The notes below the pieces were generated by a model, which worked only from the letters and a program-made list of their open reading frames with translations, ran no database searches and had not been told where the DNA came from. From Cryptomeria japonica (Eukaryota; Streptophyta; Pinopsida; Cupressales; Cupressaceae): a stretch of DNA of 64,000 bases. The stretch is taken from positions 256,665,533 to 256,729,532 of the forward strand of contig NC_081410.1 in the NCBI RefSeq assembly GCF_030272615.1, read 5' to 3'. Below, in pieces: positions 45,550 to 58,057 of the stretch. Each line of letters opens with the position of its first letter. Positions within the stretch are counted from its first letter, which is position 1. Made by a program: the position numbers and the translations under genes.

Positions 45550-46956
45550 TTTTATTAGAGGAAAAACAGGTTTTGAAGGGACCCAAAACCCTTTTCAACC
45601 GAATTTTGAAAGGATCTAGAACCCACTATAGGAAATTTGTCTAAACAAAATGAACATAAAGGCACAAACAACCTAGGACAAAAGACTGCAAAAAGAACAA
45701 CATGCAGTCATCCACACATCTGCAAAAAGGACAGCTTGCAACTACTCTGCAACCAGCCCCCGAACAAGAACCATCAAGATTTACTTTTAGAGTTATTCCT
45801 GTGGGAGCAGAGAGTCATGTCAAAAGGAGGCTTAGATCATTTTTCTTTCTTGCCCTTAACAGAAATCCAACCCTCTTCCACTTGTGTTGCCATGTCATGC
45901 CAGTCCATCCCACCATTATTCTATAAATGAAAGCTAGCATCCTCAGTCCTAGAATAAGCATATGTATTCTTCCCTGCCAACATGGCCATATCAGAAAGGC
46001 CACCATAATTAGGAGCCAGAGCGCTATCACCAAAATTATCCTCTCGAGGCTCATTTATTTTCACATTAGGGGTTTTAGTAGGAGACTCAAGCACCATGAC
46101 GTCCAGAGAGGAAGCCCCAAGATCTTGTGGTTCCCTAGCAACCACCTTTGAAAAGCTCCTAGGTTCTTTAGATTTCTTCTCAGTCGTATAATGTTGATGA
46201 GAAGCGCATTTCCACCAAGTGGCCATCATAGCCTTTTTGTCAAAGCCACATTGTGCAGCCGCATGACCAGTTTTGAAACACCTTCTACAACGAAAGGGAA
46301 TCCCTTCATTTTCCAAAGATTGGACCCAAGAACCCTTAGAAGATTTAAGTAAAATCTCAACAAGCAGCCCTTTTGAAACATCCATATCAACCAATATGTG
46401 GGCAAAGGTGGAGTGGAAACATCATAGGATTCATCATCCACCATGAAAAAATCTCCAAGGGCTTTACCCACTTCCTCTAAAATAGAATCATTCCATAAAT
46501 AAAGGGGGAGATTAGGTAACCTAACCCGAGTTGGAATCTTATTAAAAGTTTTAGTAGAAGGGTTGAAATTAGAGTGCCAAGGCTTAATCATTAGCAAAAA
46601 TTTGTCCTCCCAACTAAAAAAGTGATCACATAGGATTTTGGTTCTATGCTGAGAATTACAAACTTAGCAACAAAAAACCCCATAGCCATGGGGAAGATAT
46701 GAAATTTACCAGTAATAAGGGGCTCCCATTATTCTGAGATCCATGTGTGCAGCTAAGAGAAGGAAGGTCAAAAACCTCGAAACCGATAAATCACACCACG
46801 CAGGGAGAGAATAGAAGCATTAAGTGATTTCCTCTGTCCTATCATCTTTCAAATTGACAGAGATGGCATTATCAATAGGGACGAACCCTCCAAACTGATG
46901 CCTACTAAGTCGGGACCACTGGGCGCCCTGCCCAATAGACACAACCTCGTTTGACA
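45550..46956 (-). mobile_element. LINE copy with ORF1 only
   Basis: Perfect 15 bp TSD TAGTTATACATTGTT (45535-45549 and 46957-46971). The minus-strand 3' end is GGGTCCCTTCAAAACCTG then TTTTTCCTCTAATAAAAAA. The 3' terminal 35 bases match the 3' end of the LINE at 54988-59945. The body contains ORF1 followed directly by about 290 bp of 3' sequence; endonuclease and reverse transcriptase are absent. 1407 bp. Confidence 0.85.
45838..46930 (-). pseudogene. LINE ORF1 protein
   Basis: Plant LINE ORF1 type: a DUF4283-like N-terminal segment (WEDKFLLMIKPWHSNFNP, IPTRVRLPNLPLYLW) then a CCHC_4 knuckle IPFRCRRCFKTGHAAAQC near 46270, and a C-terminal tail ending GWISVKGKKEK at 45838. A nucleic-acid chaperone by family. 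A frameshift near 46390 and in-frame stops (one at about 45926) break it. The N-terminus is degraded toward 46930 with no clear start. Confidence 0.75.
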
Positions 46957-46971
46957 TAGTTATACATTGTT

Positions 46972-49080
46972 GCCAAAACAAAAATTAGCACTTACAATAA
47001 TTATGAACCACGGTGAATGTCCCTCAACTAAACCACTACACATGATCATTCAAGGAACAACACATACAAGAAAATTCTACTTAATCACTTGCATAAGAAA
47101 TGCACACTAAAGCAAGGCACCACAACAAAAAGGCTTGTTTCTCACACCAGCTCCTACTGGAGTTGCTACATTCAACATACACACATCAACTATACATTTA
47201 ATGCTTAGGATTCCTATCAATGTAATGTAGCCATTCTAGGAACACGCATTAACAACATTCAAGAAGAATTGAAGCACATAAGATAATGTATCATCATTAA
47301 TGAGATGAGATTCATAGGGCCGAAGCTACTACTTAAAATAGAAAATAGACTACATGAGGCATTTCCCCATTAATGACGTGTATACTTCGATGGAGTGTCT
47401 ATAATACTAATCGGTGACCTCTCACAACTACCGCCTATGATGGATAAACCTATCTACGCATCACATTCAAATGCCAAAAAATTATTGGACTAATTTATGA
47501 CAATTGTCACCTTGCAAACAATGTTTTAGCAACAAGGTGAAACTCCAACACAAGCACAATTTTGCCAAATATTGTAAAACCAATCGACAATGAATATGTA
47601 GAAGGTAACCAAATTTTTATCTATAATTGTCTATCCTTTTATGAATAATTGAAATCATTGCTTTCATTAATAACACTAAATATTGGCTCAATAGAAAGCT
47701 AACAATTGTAGGTCCCCAAAATCAAGATGTACAAGGATTCTTGCACTCTAACATATCATGTCAGTAGATGATGCTTTTTTGCTCTCATCGATGAGTCATA
47801 TCATTGTGGTTGGACAATCATGTTTGATGAAAGTAACTTGCCAAACAACATGCTTAAAATTGGAATTGATGTATGGACATATTGGTGTACTATCGCCACC
47901 AAAGACAATATAGAAGAATTAATCAAATCAATCTTACTTTTTTGGCCACACTATTACACAAACGTGGTCTTTTGTAGTACACATACAATGAAGTTATTAA
48001 TACATTTCTTTTTATGTTTTTCTCAATTATGCTACTATATAGAAGATCTCTCAATGATCGACAATAAATGTGTTATATCTAAATGACCTCTTAAATTAAT
48101 TGTTTTCATATATTGTAAAAAAAAATGTCCTATAAAAATATTTTCCACAACTACCCGGATTCAAACTAAGTTCCAGTTGTTTATACATCCAGTTATCTTC
48201 ACATTTCAACTTAATTTATTTATATTGTACACAATTAGTCCTAACAAAGGCAACTTTCATTTCCTATAACCTCTTGGCCCTCTAAATAAAGTACCAAAAC
48301 TATATCTGATTATCGGTGTAACCATTGCACCTCGACAGAGTGCAAGCATTAGTTGTTTTAAATGGGATATGCATAATAAACTACATAACATATAAGATTC
48401 TATAAAAACAATTTATAAATGTTATAAAGATACATGACCTCTAATAACATTATATTCTAATAATTTAATAATAAATGTCATTTTTCATAATTGATTCATG
48501 CTTTAGCTATAAAGGATGCATGAAACATCATTTGATCTCGAGAAATGTTTTGTGCATTTAAGAAACACTATTGAAATCACGAAATTCTTCATTTTCAATG
48601 CTCTTTGCTACTTATTATCATTTTCAAAAATAAATTAAATTTAAACAAGATCTGAGCGATTATCATAAAGGATAATATGTCTAAGTGTAAGCAAGATATA
48701 CAACAATGCTAGCTCTTTGAATTGTTAGATGAATTCAAGAATAACAAGTGTCACGTAGTGGCGAGTACTTGCCTTTATAGTATTGTAATACAACTATTTG
48801 TTGTAATTCTTAATTATTATAATTTTGAACTATTTTTTATTTTAAAATTATATTATTTTTATTATATTTTTGTAATATTAACTAAAATTGTCCCTTCAAT
48901 AAAATAACATTAATAATTACAATATGATATAAACATTATAGTGAAAATATATATTTTTCTTAAGAATATAATCCTAATTTAATTATAAAATGTATATAAT
49001 TAATAATTATAATAGTAAAATTAAACTTAAGGCCCATTAAAGAGCTTCATTAGGATAATCCATCTTCTTCAAAGGAAAGT
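46972..49080. other. Gene-free AT-rich stretch
   Basis: Only short chance frames; no repeat pairing or element ends recognised. Confidence 0.5.
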
Positions 49081-49083
49081 ATA

Positions 49084-49488
49084 GTGGAGTGGATTAAACT
49101 AGATAAAGGGTGGATCAAAATTAACTTTGATTGTGCCTCAAGGGGCAAATCGGAACCATCAGGAGTAGGATGTGTGGCTAGAGACGATCAGGGTAATATA
49201 CTTGCAACTGGAGCTCAAAAACTTAAGGAAGACACAAACAATGAAACAAAGGTTATTACGGCTCTACTTGTTGTCCTTTTGGCAAACAAAGTTTCAACTA
49301 AGTTGCACTTAGAGGGAAACTCACAAAATATTGTAAATGGACTAATTAAAGGTGAAACACTAAATTGGAAAATCAATAAAGATAAAATTTATCAAGTCAA
49401 AGATAAATCAATTTTTAAATTTAAAATTTTTAAAATCTCACATCTTAAGAGGGATGGAAATAAGGTGGCAGACACATTATTGAAATAA
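49084..49488 (+). pseudogene. LINE RNase H fragment
   Basis: RNase H of the plant LINE (RVT_3) type: GWIKINFDCASRG (first catalytic Asp), NNETKVITALLV (Glu), HLEGNSQNIVNGL, where the usual catalytic Asp after GLU-GLY is Asn, and HLKRDGNKVADTLLK at the end. Starts abruptly at about 49080 without the reverse transcriptase, as expected for a 5'-truncated insertion. The frame is destroyed at 49486 by a tandem duplication. Related to the RNase H at 57345-57725. Confidence 0.85.
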
Positions 49489-49561
49489 GGTGGCAAACAC
49501 ATTATTGAAATAAGGTGTCAAACACATTATTGAAATAAGGTGGCAAACACATTATTGAAAT
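49462..49561 (+). repeat. 25 bp tandem repeat, four copies
   Basis: Unit AAGGTGGCAAACACATTATT then GAAAT, copies at 49462, 49487, 49512, 49537 with one or two substitutions. It arises within the RNase H codons for KVADTLLK. Because 25 is not a multiple of three, each copy shifts the frame. Confidence 0.95.
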
Positions 49562-49838
49562 GGGAAATTTCATTCAATGCAAACAATTGTGATTTTTGGT
49601 GGATGAATTATGAGATCTGAATTGGGATGCTGGGGAGATATGACAGAGGAATAAAATGTGCAAATGATTAAAAACCTTAGGGACGAGTGTCCAAACTATT
49701 AGTTGATGTGTGTGAATTTTTTGGGAGATTGTAGATGATTTTATGGATTTTTTGTATGTTCATTAAATCACAAGATGATTTTGGTGAGGAATTTTCCTAA
49801 AATTTCTAATTTGTGTCTTCTAAACTAGTGGCATGGTG

Positions 49839-51108
49839 TGTGAGCAACAATCAAGAAGGAAGACTAAGAGGGGGGGGGTGAATCAGTCTTCACCGGATCT
49901 CATAATTAAACTTCAAGACATAAACTAATAAATTGCAGCAATAAACAGATAAGCAATTCAACATCACAACACACAACACCAATAGTTTTGACGTGGAAAA
50001 CTCGGTTAAAGGAAAAACCACGGTATGAACCTACCCACAGGAAGATGATACTCTACAGTAGTACGTGAAAATATTATAATGGGGAATGCACATACATTCA
50101 GGTACACTACCTAGAGCTCACTGCTCAAAAGATATTTGCTCGAAAGGCTACAACCCTCAGGGAAGTCTCACTAACTTACAATATGATTCAAACTACAATC
50201 TGGAAGAAATGAACTGCAATGATTGCATCTGCAAATGCTTGCTGACAGTTCTGGTTAAGCATAGTTGTCTGCTCTGCAACACCAATCTCACCTCAACACT
50301 TCACTAAATGATAAATCTCTTGTTCGCACATTCACCTCTCTCTAATAATGCAGACACAATATCGACACCAAAACTAAGTGAATAACTCACCTATATATGC
50401 AATTCATCGACCTTGATAACAAGGTTGGCTAAACCCTCAACCTGCAACTCACAATTACAAAAATTACATTACATGGTACAAAGATCAATCACCAGACCAT
50501 TATAATGATTTACATTACATAGCATGGACCTAATTCAAATTTCCAAATGATCTCATCCATCAGAAATCACGCCATGATCAACCACAACATGCTACATCAT
50601 TAGAAATACCGTATAACACTAAAATCAATACCGGTTGACAAAAACCACCAAAAAATTGCACAACAATCAATGCGGATCACCAAAACAAATAGGACACAAC
50701 TAGGAAACACCAAAAAGAATGTTAGAATCATCACCAATAGCTGCACCAACACCACTTATCAAATCTTCATCAATCAACATCAAGAAGCTCATGAACACAA
50801 CCAAATCAACAATTGTCACGAAGAAAGATAACTTGCGGGGAACAAAATCATGAACCATCTAAAATAAAGATACACAAGATCATCCCAAACAATATCCCAA
50901 AATCTTAGCACAAGATCTGATCACACTGGAATATACCAGAGGAAATACCAGATTCTACAAAGCAGTGAGATCAGCAAAACCAAACTACAAAACCGGATCA
51001 GAAGATCTTCCCAAACTCATCGGAATAAACCACAGGAGTGTGTTGACATCAATGACAACAACATATCCTAGCAACAACAATGAAAAACCATATCCAACAA
51101 CTCAAACA
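49839..51108 (-). mobile_element. Copia-type solo LTR
   Basis: TSD TGGTG (49834-49838 and 51109-51113); ends TGTGAGCAAC and CTCAAACA. Near the plus-strand start lies GGGGGGGGGTGAATCAGT, and at about 49991 GTGGAAAACTCGGTTAAAGG then AAAAACCACGGT, both shared with the C and A LTRs. By the orientation of these boxes relative to C, it is on the minus strand. No internal genes. Confidence 0.85.
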
Positions 51109-51113
51109 TGGTG

Positions 51114-51830
51114 TTAGGTTCGTTTCTTCTCTGTAGCAACTGAGGAATCTGGGTGGGTGTAGAGAGCAATGGAAGCTTCTTTCAGTTTAAGGGCTAGGTA
51201 GTGGCAAATTTCCTTTATGGGAGAGATCAGATTTGAGGATGAAAAATATTTTCAAATTCAATGATCCCATATTTTTTTGGATGATTCGAATGTTGTTGGT
51301 TGATAGGTTTACGAAAGTAGAGACTAAATATCATTCTAATGTGGACATTTCATCCATGGTGCTCGCATGGTGTTTAGAATTGGGAAAGAAAGAAGAGGAT
51401 TGGTGGGTGATGGAAGCCTGTGCCAAAACAAAATGGAGCCTAGATATAGGTGCCTTTATAAGGATGGCTAAGTTGGGTGAAGGCTTCATTGCTAAATGAG
51501 GGAGATGGGTGTAGACAATTAATTTTACCTCATCGCTAAGGACATTCATATTATGGTGTTCGATTGAGAACATTGAAGACCGATGCGAGGAGGCAGCCAT
51601 TGGATTTCAGTTTATCAAAGAATACATTTAGGAATGTGAAAAGGAGAAAAGGGCCAATGATGTAGTGGGCATGTCTATGAAATGCAAGAAGCTCAAACTA
51701 AAAAAGGATGACTACTGGAAGATGCAGCTAGATACGAAATGAGGCCAGGTTTATTAGATTTAGTCTATGTTTTTTTCGGTTATTATTAGTATTTGAAATG
51801 TAAATCTAGCATTCTCAGTAAGACCAAAGT
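51114..51830 (+). pseudogene. Unknown coding remnant downstream of the LINE RNase H
   Basis: Continues the sequence interrupted by the solo LTR. A frame at 51233-51499 (RFTKVETKYHSNVDISSMVL, KKEEDWWVMEACAKTKW) and further charged, coiled-coil-like stretches (ECEKEKRANDVVGMS, KCKKLKLKKDDYWKMQL) to about 51740 look like a decayed protein. The position, after an RNase H and before a LINE-like 3' end, parallels the extra ORF at 58058-59782, although I see no clear sequence match. Confidence 0.35.
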
Positions 51831-51839
51831 TTACTTTAG

Positions 51840-52310
51840 TGGTGAATATTCGCCAATGGCAAATTTTTCACGTCATCGACCTGGGAAATGGCGAATATTT
51901 TCTACTGACTGGGGGTGGCCATGTCGCCAGAACATTATCAATCTCCATCAAATTCATGGCCCAATCGCCATATGTTTTATGTAATTAAATGTTTCTATGC
52001 AAGGATTTCACCAATACAATATATGTTGGACACACGGTAAATTTAATTTTTTCGCCTACACTCTTCGAGGTTGCCTTAATAGACGACCATAATTCTCCTA
52101 TAGGCATGTGAAGATTTGTTCGCTAGGAGGACCCAATTCACCCATCATTTTGCCGATGTGTGTCTCCATTCACCCTAACTTTTGCCAACTATATTGTATT
52201 TGCCAATTATTTGGATGACCCATAATCGCCTCAAAAATTATATGTCGTGTTATAGTTACGTGAGATTCGCCAAATATTTATATACCATATAAAATTCCCA
52301 CAAAATTCAC
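51840..52310 (+). promoter_or_regulatory. Subterminal CGCC-motif region
   Basis: At least eight ATTCGCCAAT/ATGGCGAAT-like motifs in both orientations (for example at 51848, 51891, 51920, 51963, 52050, 52227, 52267) plus decayed TTCACC or TTGCCA versions. Short repeated subterminal motifs of this sort are transposase-binding sites in hAT elements. Confidence 0.6.
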
Positions 52311-52324
52311 CATATAAGGATTGG

Positions 52325-52333
52325 TATAAATAC
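52325..52333 (+). promoter_or_regulatory. TATA box of the hAT gene
   Basis: TATAAATAC, about 135 bp before the 5' splice site of the leader intron. Confidence 0.6.
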
Positions 52334-52462
52334 ATGCAAAGATCAAATCTATCTCTACACAATCTGGTGGGTTCTATGCTCTGAATTCTGATCAATAGCG
52401 AAGTTTTAGACTAAGGAAATTCATTGTTGTTGACTGCATTGGCAACTGCTAGTGACCTAAAG

Positions 52463-52688
52463 GTGAGCGATCATATTTTTGAAAGGTTATAATGTTATTA
52501 TGAATTTATCTATATTTGTTTGCATTGTTGAGTTTATTTTTATTCAGTGGTGACCCGTCAGTGCCAAGTGGTCAGTTGGGACATTCAGACCTCAGACATC
52601 TAGATTGTAGGTCGTAGGGCCAATGAAACATATATTATACTTTATAGTCTATTATTGCTTCTTCAACAAATTGATATTCTTTTGGCAG
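52463..52688 (+). other. Probable 5' leader intron
   Basis: CTAAAG/GTGAGC at the 5' side and a T-rich stretch ending TTTTGGCAG at the 3' side, 12 bp before the ATG at 52700. Confidence 0.5.
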
Positions 52689-52699
52689 CCTTTATTTCA

Positions 52700-54971
52700 A
52701 TGGAGATGTCGAACAGGAAGAAGGGTAGGAAACTTGAATGTGGGGAAGGCCATGAGAGGCCAACAAAAAGCAAAAAATTGTCTTCGTACTTTGGCTTTGG
52801 AAAAGAGTGTGGTGAAAATCAAGAAGGTACATCGTCACAAGTACAAGTACAAAATTCACAACCTACACCGCATATTGAAGATGACGACGAACTTGATATC
52901 TAAGATTAGGATGATCTTGAAGAAGATTATCTGGTAGATGCCCAAGTTAGCCAGAATGATATAATCGACTTGGGTGATAATGCCATTGATGATAATGCAT
53001 AGAAGGGGAAAAGAAAAGCTAGATCAAAAAAGGATGAACCACAATCAAAAAAGGACTAGGAGTGGGATATGTCAGTGAGGAATTTTCAAATTAATTGGGC
53101 ATCAAAGTATCCATTCATTGAACTAGTGGAGAATCCAATTGAAGGTGAGCCTCCAATAGAATGTCGGTGTAAGATTTGCACTTGGAAACATAACAAGGAA
53201 ATTAGGTTGCAGCTAAAATTTGACACCATAGAAAAGCATATGGGTAAAGTTTATGAAAAACAAATGATAGATGGGGTTGAAAAATTAGTGATAAGATGGA
53301 AAACAAAGGAGGAATGTAAGCATGTGAGGAATGCCAAAGAGTATTATTTTCATGAGAAAATACAAATGAAGCCTGCTGAAGTTAAAGGTTCTATTGAATC
53401 TAGTTTTGGAAAAGCAATGCAAATAGAACAACTGGGAAAAGTTGTTTAGTTAAGTGTTGTTTTTTATATTTTGAGCAGAAGGCATGCTATGATAGATTTC
53501 CCATCAATTAGTGGTTTATTACACTTTTTGAAAGTTCCTAACTATCCTAATAGACACTGGTCAGTAAACAATGGATGGGAATGGGCAAGTTGTCTTGCTG
53601 AGGTTGAAAAAGAAGATGTAAAGGAAAAAATAAGAGAGTCAAACTTTATTGCATTTTCTTTATACGAAGTTACGACCGTAGACAATACTTCATGGGTATG
53701 CATGCATGTTTATACTGTAGAGAATCATACCCACCAACCTCATCTACTATCTGTTACTAAAATGAAGGAGAGTGCGACAACGGAAAATTTATTTCAACTA
53801 GTAAAGAGAAGTTTAATTGAATATGGAGGTATGGATGACATGACGGTAGCCAAAAAATTGGTTTGTGTTGGAGCAGATGGAGCTTCAGTAATGCAAGGTC
53901 ACAGGAACGGTCTTTGTACAAAGATTAAAACTTCATTTACACCGTACATTACTGCAATTCACTGCATGGCTCACAGAATGAATCTAGCTTTTGGAATTGT
54001 GAGCAAGTTTGCTTCGGTTAAAAAAATTAAAATTTTAATCATAGAGCTCTACTCACACTTCTGTCGAAGTCTCAAGCGATTTATGGAATTTCAACACTTT
54101 GCTGATAGAATAACTGATGGGAACAAGCTTCTCAAGGATAATGATACCAGATGGATCTCTTTGGATGGTCCAACGCATCGAGTGTTTTCAGAATATCCAT
54201 TCTTGATCGGACTATTTCACACAACTCATGACGAATCAGATCAATCGAAATTTCCTGACCTTCTTCGAAGGTTAAGTAATTTAGAGACACTCTTAACTTT
54301 AGCAGCTCTTCTGCCCATGCTAAAGGAAATGAGGAATATTATGAAGGCTGCCCAAAAAAGAGCTTTGTATATTACAAAATATGCTACGTTGCATAAAATG
54401 ACATGCATGACCCTCGACAGTCTCTATCAAAATCAACCAACACTATCTGATGAAAAATTTGTAAGTGGCGGACACTCACAGATTTGAAAAATCCTGATAA
54501 CTTTTTACAAATCGGTGCAGACAGGGAGGTATGTGCCAATGTAGGGGGAGTTGAGATACCAATGCACTTCTATGCCATGGTCGACCCCGAGGAACCAGGA
54601 AAGTGCCCCAAAAAGCAACTAGCAAGAGTTACAATGGAAGATTTTGACAAGATTGTTGAAACTGTAACTACGTCTGTGAAGAAAATTGTGTATGATCTTT
54701 CCTCACAAATTAGAAGCAGATTCCCTCTTGACAACCTACTCAAAGCCATGTCTATTGTGTTTCCTCATTATTGGAGCCTCAACATTGCATCTGATTTTCA
54801 AAGTAAGCTACTGATTTTGATAAAATAATTTTGCATATCCAGAGAATTGAATGGAGTAACTATAAATGGAATATTAGATGAAACTCATCTTCGAGAGAAA
54901 TCATCTCATTTTGCATACACTATGAGAGAACAATATGGCAAAATGGAGAACCCCCGCGAAGAGGGATCAGT
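52700..54971 (+). pseudogene. hAT transposase, N-terminal and catalytic part
   Basis: Starts at ATG 52700 (MEMSNRKKGRKLECG) with a basic, then acidic linker. A zinc finger of BED/TTF type (CRCKICTWKHNKEI..IEKHMGK, about 53160-53235) precedes the RNase H-like transposase core: FIAFSLYEVTTVDN, KKLVCVGADGASVMQG with a catalytic-type Asp (about 53875), ITAIHCMAHRMNLAF, DNDTRWISL and a helical insertion. A TAG near 53446 followed by about 35 T-rich bases ending GCAG could be a short intron or a true stop. A frameshift occurs near 54484. Family resemblance is to plant and animal hAT-derived proteins with a zinc finger plus dimerisation domain. Interrupted by the LINE at 54987. Confidence 0.75.
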
Positions 54972-54987
54972 AACAAGGCTTTGGAAA
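54972..54987 (+). repeat. Left TSD of the LINE
   Basis: AACAAGGCTTTGGAAA, repeated exactly at 59946-59961. Confidence 0.97.
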
Positions 54988-57845
54988 TAGAAATTAAAAA
55001 TGTTGTTTTCTCCTTTGATGGAAACAAAGCTCCTAGTCCTGATGGCTTCCCAATGCTCTTTTTTCAGGAGTTCTGGGACATTATCGAGACTGATGTTGCT
55101 AATGGGGTTAAGGAATTCTTTGGGGCTAGAAAACTCTTGAAGGAAATAAATGGTACTTTTATTTCTCTTATCCCCAAGATTCAAGGTGTTGATTCTCTGG
55201 ACAAGTTCAAACCTATTAGCCTCTGCAATTCCTTTTATAAGATCATATCTAAGGTCCTGACCTCTAGACTCCTGTTTATTCTTCTGGCTTTTATTAAACA
55301 CCAGCAGAATGGGTTTGTTCCTGGAAGACAAATTCTCGATTCCATTATTACTGTTCATGAGAACATTCACTCTCTTGTTAAAGAGAAGAAGCAGGGTCTC
55401 ATCCTTAAGCTAGATCTCTCCAAATCCTATGATAGGGTGGACTGGTCTCTTCTTCAGAAAGTCCTCTCTACTTTCGGATTTGCCTCAAGAGTTGTGGATC
55501 TTTTATCCCAACTTACCACTACTGCGTCCTTTGCTGTTCTTGTCAATGGTTCTCCTTCAACCTTTTTCCAAGCTTCGAGAGGTCTTAGGCAAGGAGATCC
55601 TATCTCCCCCATCCTATTCATTATTATGGCAGAATGCTTTGGACGGACCATGGAAAATTTGGTGCAGATAGGATCCTTTAAGGGTCTCCAACCTTCTTCT
55701 GCTGACCTTATTTGTTCACACTAGCAGTTTGTTGATGATACAATAATTATGGGGGATTCAAGCATCTCAGAAGCTAAAGTTTCGAAGAATACCTTGTGTA
55801 AATATGCTTCTGCAACGGGGCAGCTTATTAACTGGGCCAAAAGTGATGTCTTTTTCATTAATACTCTGGAGAGAAGACAACAAAGGATCAGTAGAATTCT
55901 GGAGTGTAAGATTGCTAACCTTCCTACTACCTACCTTGGTCTCCCCATGGGGATTGCCCCTTCTGACTCCTATTGGAGTTCGTTGGTTGATAAATTTCAC
56001 AAAAAACTTGCAGGTTGGAAAGGGGCTCTATTAAGTCAAGCTGGTAAGCTTATTCTTCTTAAGGCTACTCTTCAAAGTATCCCCATTTATGCTTTTAGCC
56101 TATTCAGAATTCTAGTCAAGTATGCTGAAGCTATTGAGAAAATTCAAAGAAGATTCCTATGGTTTGGGGTGGAGGAAAAGCAAAGAATGTCCTTGGTGGC
56201 ATGGGATTAGGTCTACAAGCCAAAAATAAAAGGTGGTCTGGGGCTTAGGAGGATTTGACTTTAAAAAAATCTCTCTTGTCAAAACAAGTTTGGAGATGGT
56301 TTAACTCTGATTCTGAATGGTGCAAAATTTGGAGAAGTATTCTCTTTTGTCCTCTTCTCTATCTTCTTTTCTTAATTCGGATCTTAGTATATATGGATCT
56401 AATATCTGGAACCATGTTTCTAAATGTAAAGAGGTGATTGCTAAAGGTGTGACATGGAAACTTGGAAATGGTAGAAAAGTGAGATTCTGGGAGGATCCCT
56501 GGCTTTTTAACAAACCCCTAATTGATTTCTATGAGTGGGCTTCCCATGCCCCCTCCTATATTGGCTCTTTTGGTACCTTAGTGGCAGATTACTAGGATGG
56601 GAACAATTGGCAGAACATTGATAGAATTCATCCCAGTCTCTCCAAGCTCAAAACCCAACTGTCTGCTATCTGGCTGAATAAGGAAGAGGACGCTCTGATC
56701 TGGAGATATAACCCCAAAGGTACCTTTACTATATCTTCGATGTATTGTATCCTCTCCCCCTCCCCTCCTATGAATCCTTTCTGGTCTAAAGCTTGGTTAA
56801 AAGGGCTAACTCCTAAAATCAATATGTTCTTCTAGACTATTCTCCAGAATAAGATCCTTACAGCTGACAACCTTAAATGCAGAGGTTTTGACCTTCCAAA
56901 TAGGTGTGTGTTGTGCTTTCATGAGGAAGAGTCAGTGGACCATCTTGCCCTCCACTGTTCTTTCTCAACCTCTATTTGGGAAAGCTTCCTCAAAAGCTTT
57001 AGTCTTGCTTGGGTGTTTCCTAGTAACATCAGAGATTTGTTCTCTTCCTCGCAAATTCATTGGACCAACTCTTTTCTGAGGTGCATGTGGTAGCTCTCTC
57101 TGCCTCACATTTTATGGGGTCTCTGGAAGGAAAGAAACAACCGAATTTTCAGGGATGTGTCCTTAAATCAAGACATTGTTTTTCAGAAAATTCAAAGGGC
57201 TATTCAGGAAAATATGGGAACTATGGAGGTCTCTTGTTACTCAAACAACTCTTTGGAGTCAAATATCTTAAGAGCCTGGAATATGAAGATCACTGATGGT
57301 CATAATATCAACCATAATAAAAGGCTTGAAGTTAAATGGAAAACTCCTCCCCATGGTTGGCTCAAAATCAATTTTGATGGAGCAGCCAAAGGAAATCCAG
57401 GTCCTTCAGGCTGTGGAGCTATTCTCAGAGATGATAAAGGCATTTGCAAAGGTATGGTTGCTGTCCCTATTGGCATTCAAACCAATCATAAGGCGGAAGT
57501 TATGGCAGCCCTTCAAGGCATTATTCTTGCCAAAAAATGGAACTGTACCCATCTTTGGATCGAAGGGGATTCCAATAATATTATTAAGTGTCTCAATGGG
57601 ACCTCTTAGCCCTCTTGGTCGATCCACAATATAATTTTTTCTACTATTGAAATCATCAGAACCTTCAAAAAATGCCACATATCCCATATATATCGGGAGG
57701 CCAACTGTTCTGCTGATTGGGCTGCAAACGTGGCGGTGAAGAATGATACAATTACCACGTGGATAGGTGAGAGCGGTCTTCCTGGAGATATAAGACAAAT
57801 CATAATAAATGAAAGATATCGAAGTACCCCAAAGAATCTTGATTG
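54988..57845 (+). pseudogene. LINE reverse transcriptase and RNase H
   Basis: Non-LTR reverse transcriptase: NKAPSPDGFPM, LIPKIQG..KFKPISLCNS, QNGFVPGRQILDS, LILKLDLSKSYDRVDW, SRGLRQGDPISPILF, QFVDDTIIMG (catalytic DD at about 55730), TYLGLPMG and AGKLILLKATLQSIP. Then a zf-RVT segment (LKCRGFDLPNRCVLCFHEEE..DHLALHC, 56870-56965) and RNase H (57345-57725: INFDGAAKGNPGPSG, NHKAEVMAAL, IEGDSNNII, IYREANCSADWAA, all catalytic residues present). Stops at 55722 (CAG to TAG likely), 56208, 57607 and a frameshift near 56260. Ends with a TGA at about 57843, 210 bp before the next ORF start. Confidence 0.95.
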
Positions 57846-58057
57846 ACAAGGCAATTATGATATGTACTGATGTAAGCACTTCGAGTTACTTCGATAATGA
57901 GGGAATTACTCATTATAACATCAAATTTAGCAGAACGTGCATTATAACTTGTCAAATCATTAATGCTACGCATGCTTTCTGGGCTTTTGTTTTAGTTTTG
58001 AAAATCTTTCTGTTTCACCAGCTCTGTAACCTGAACTTGACTGTGAGAAATGACACC

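Noticed and set aside
47820-48086. 88-codon plus-strand frame
   Set aside because: No recognisable motif, AT-rich surroundings and no support from repeats or neighbours.
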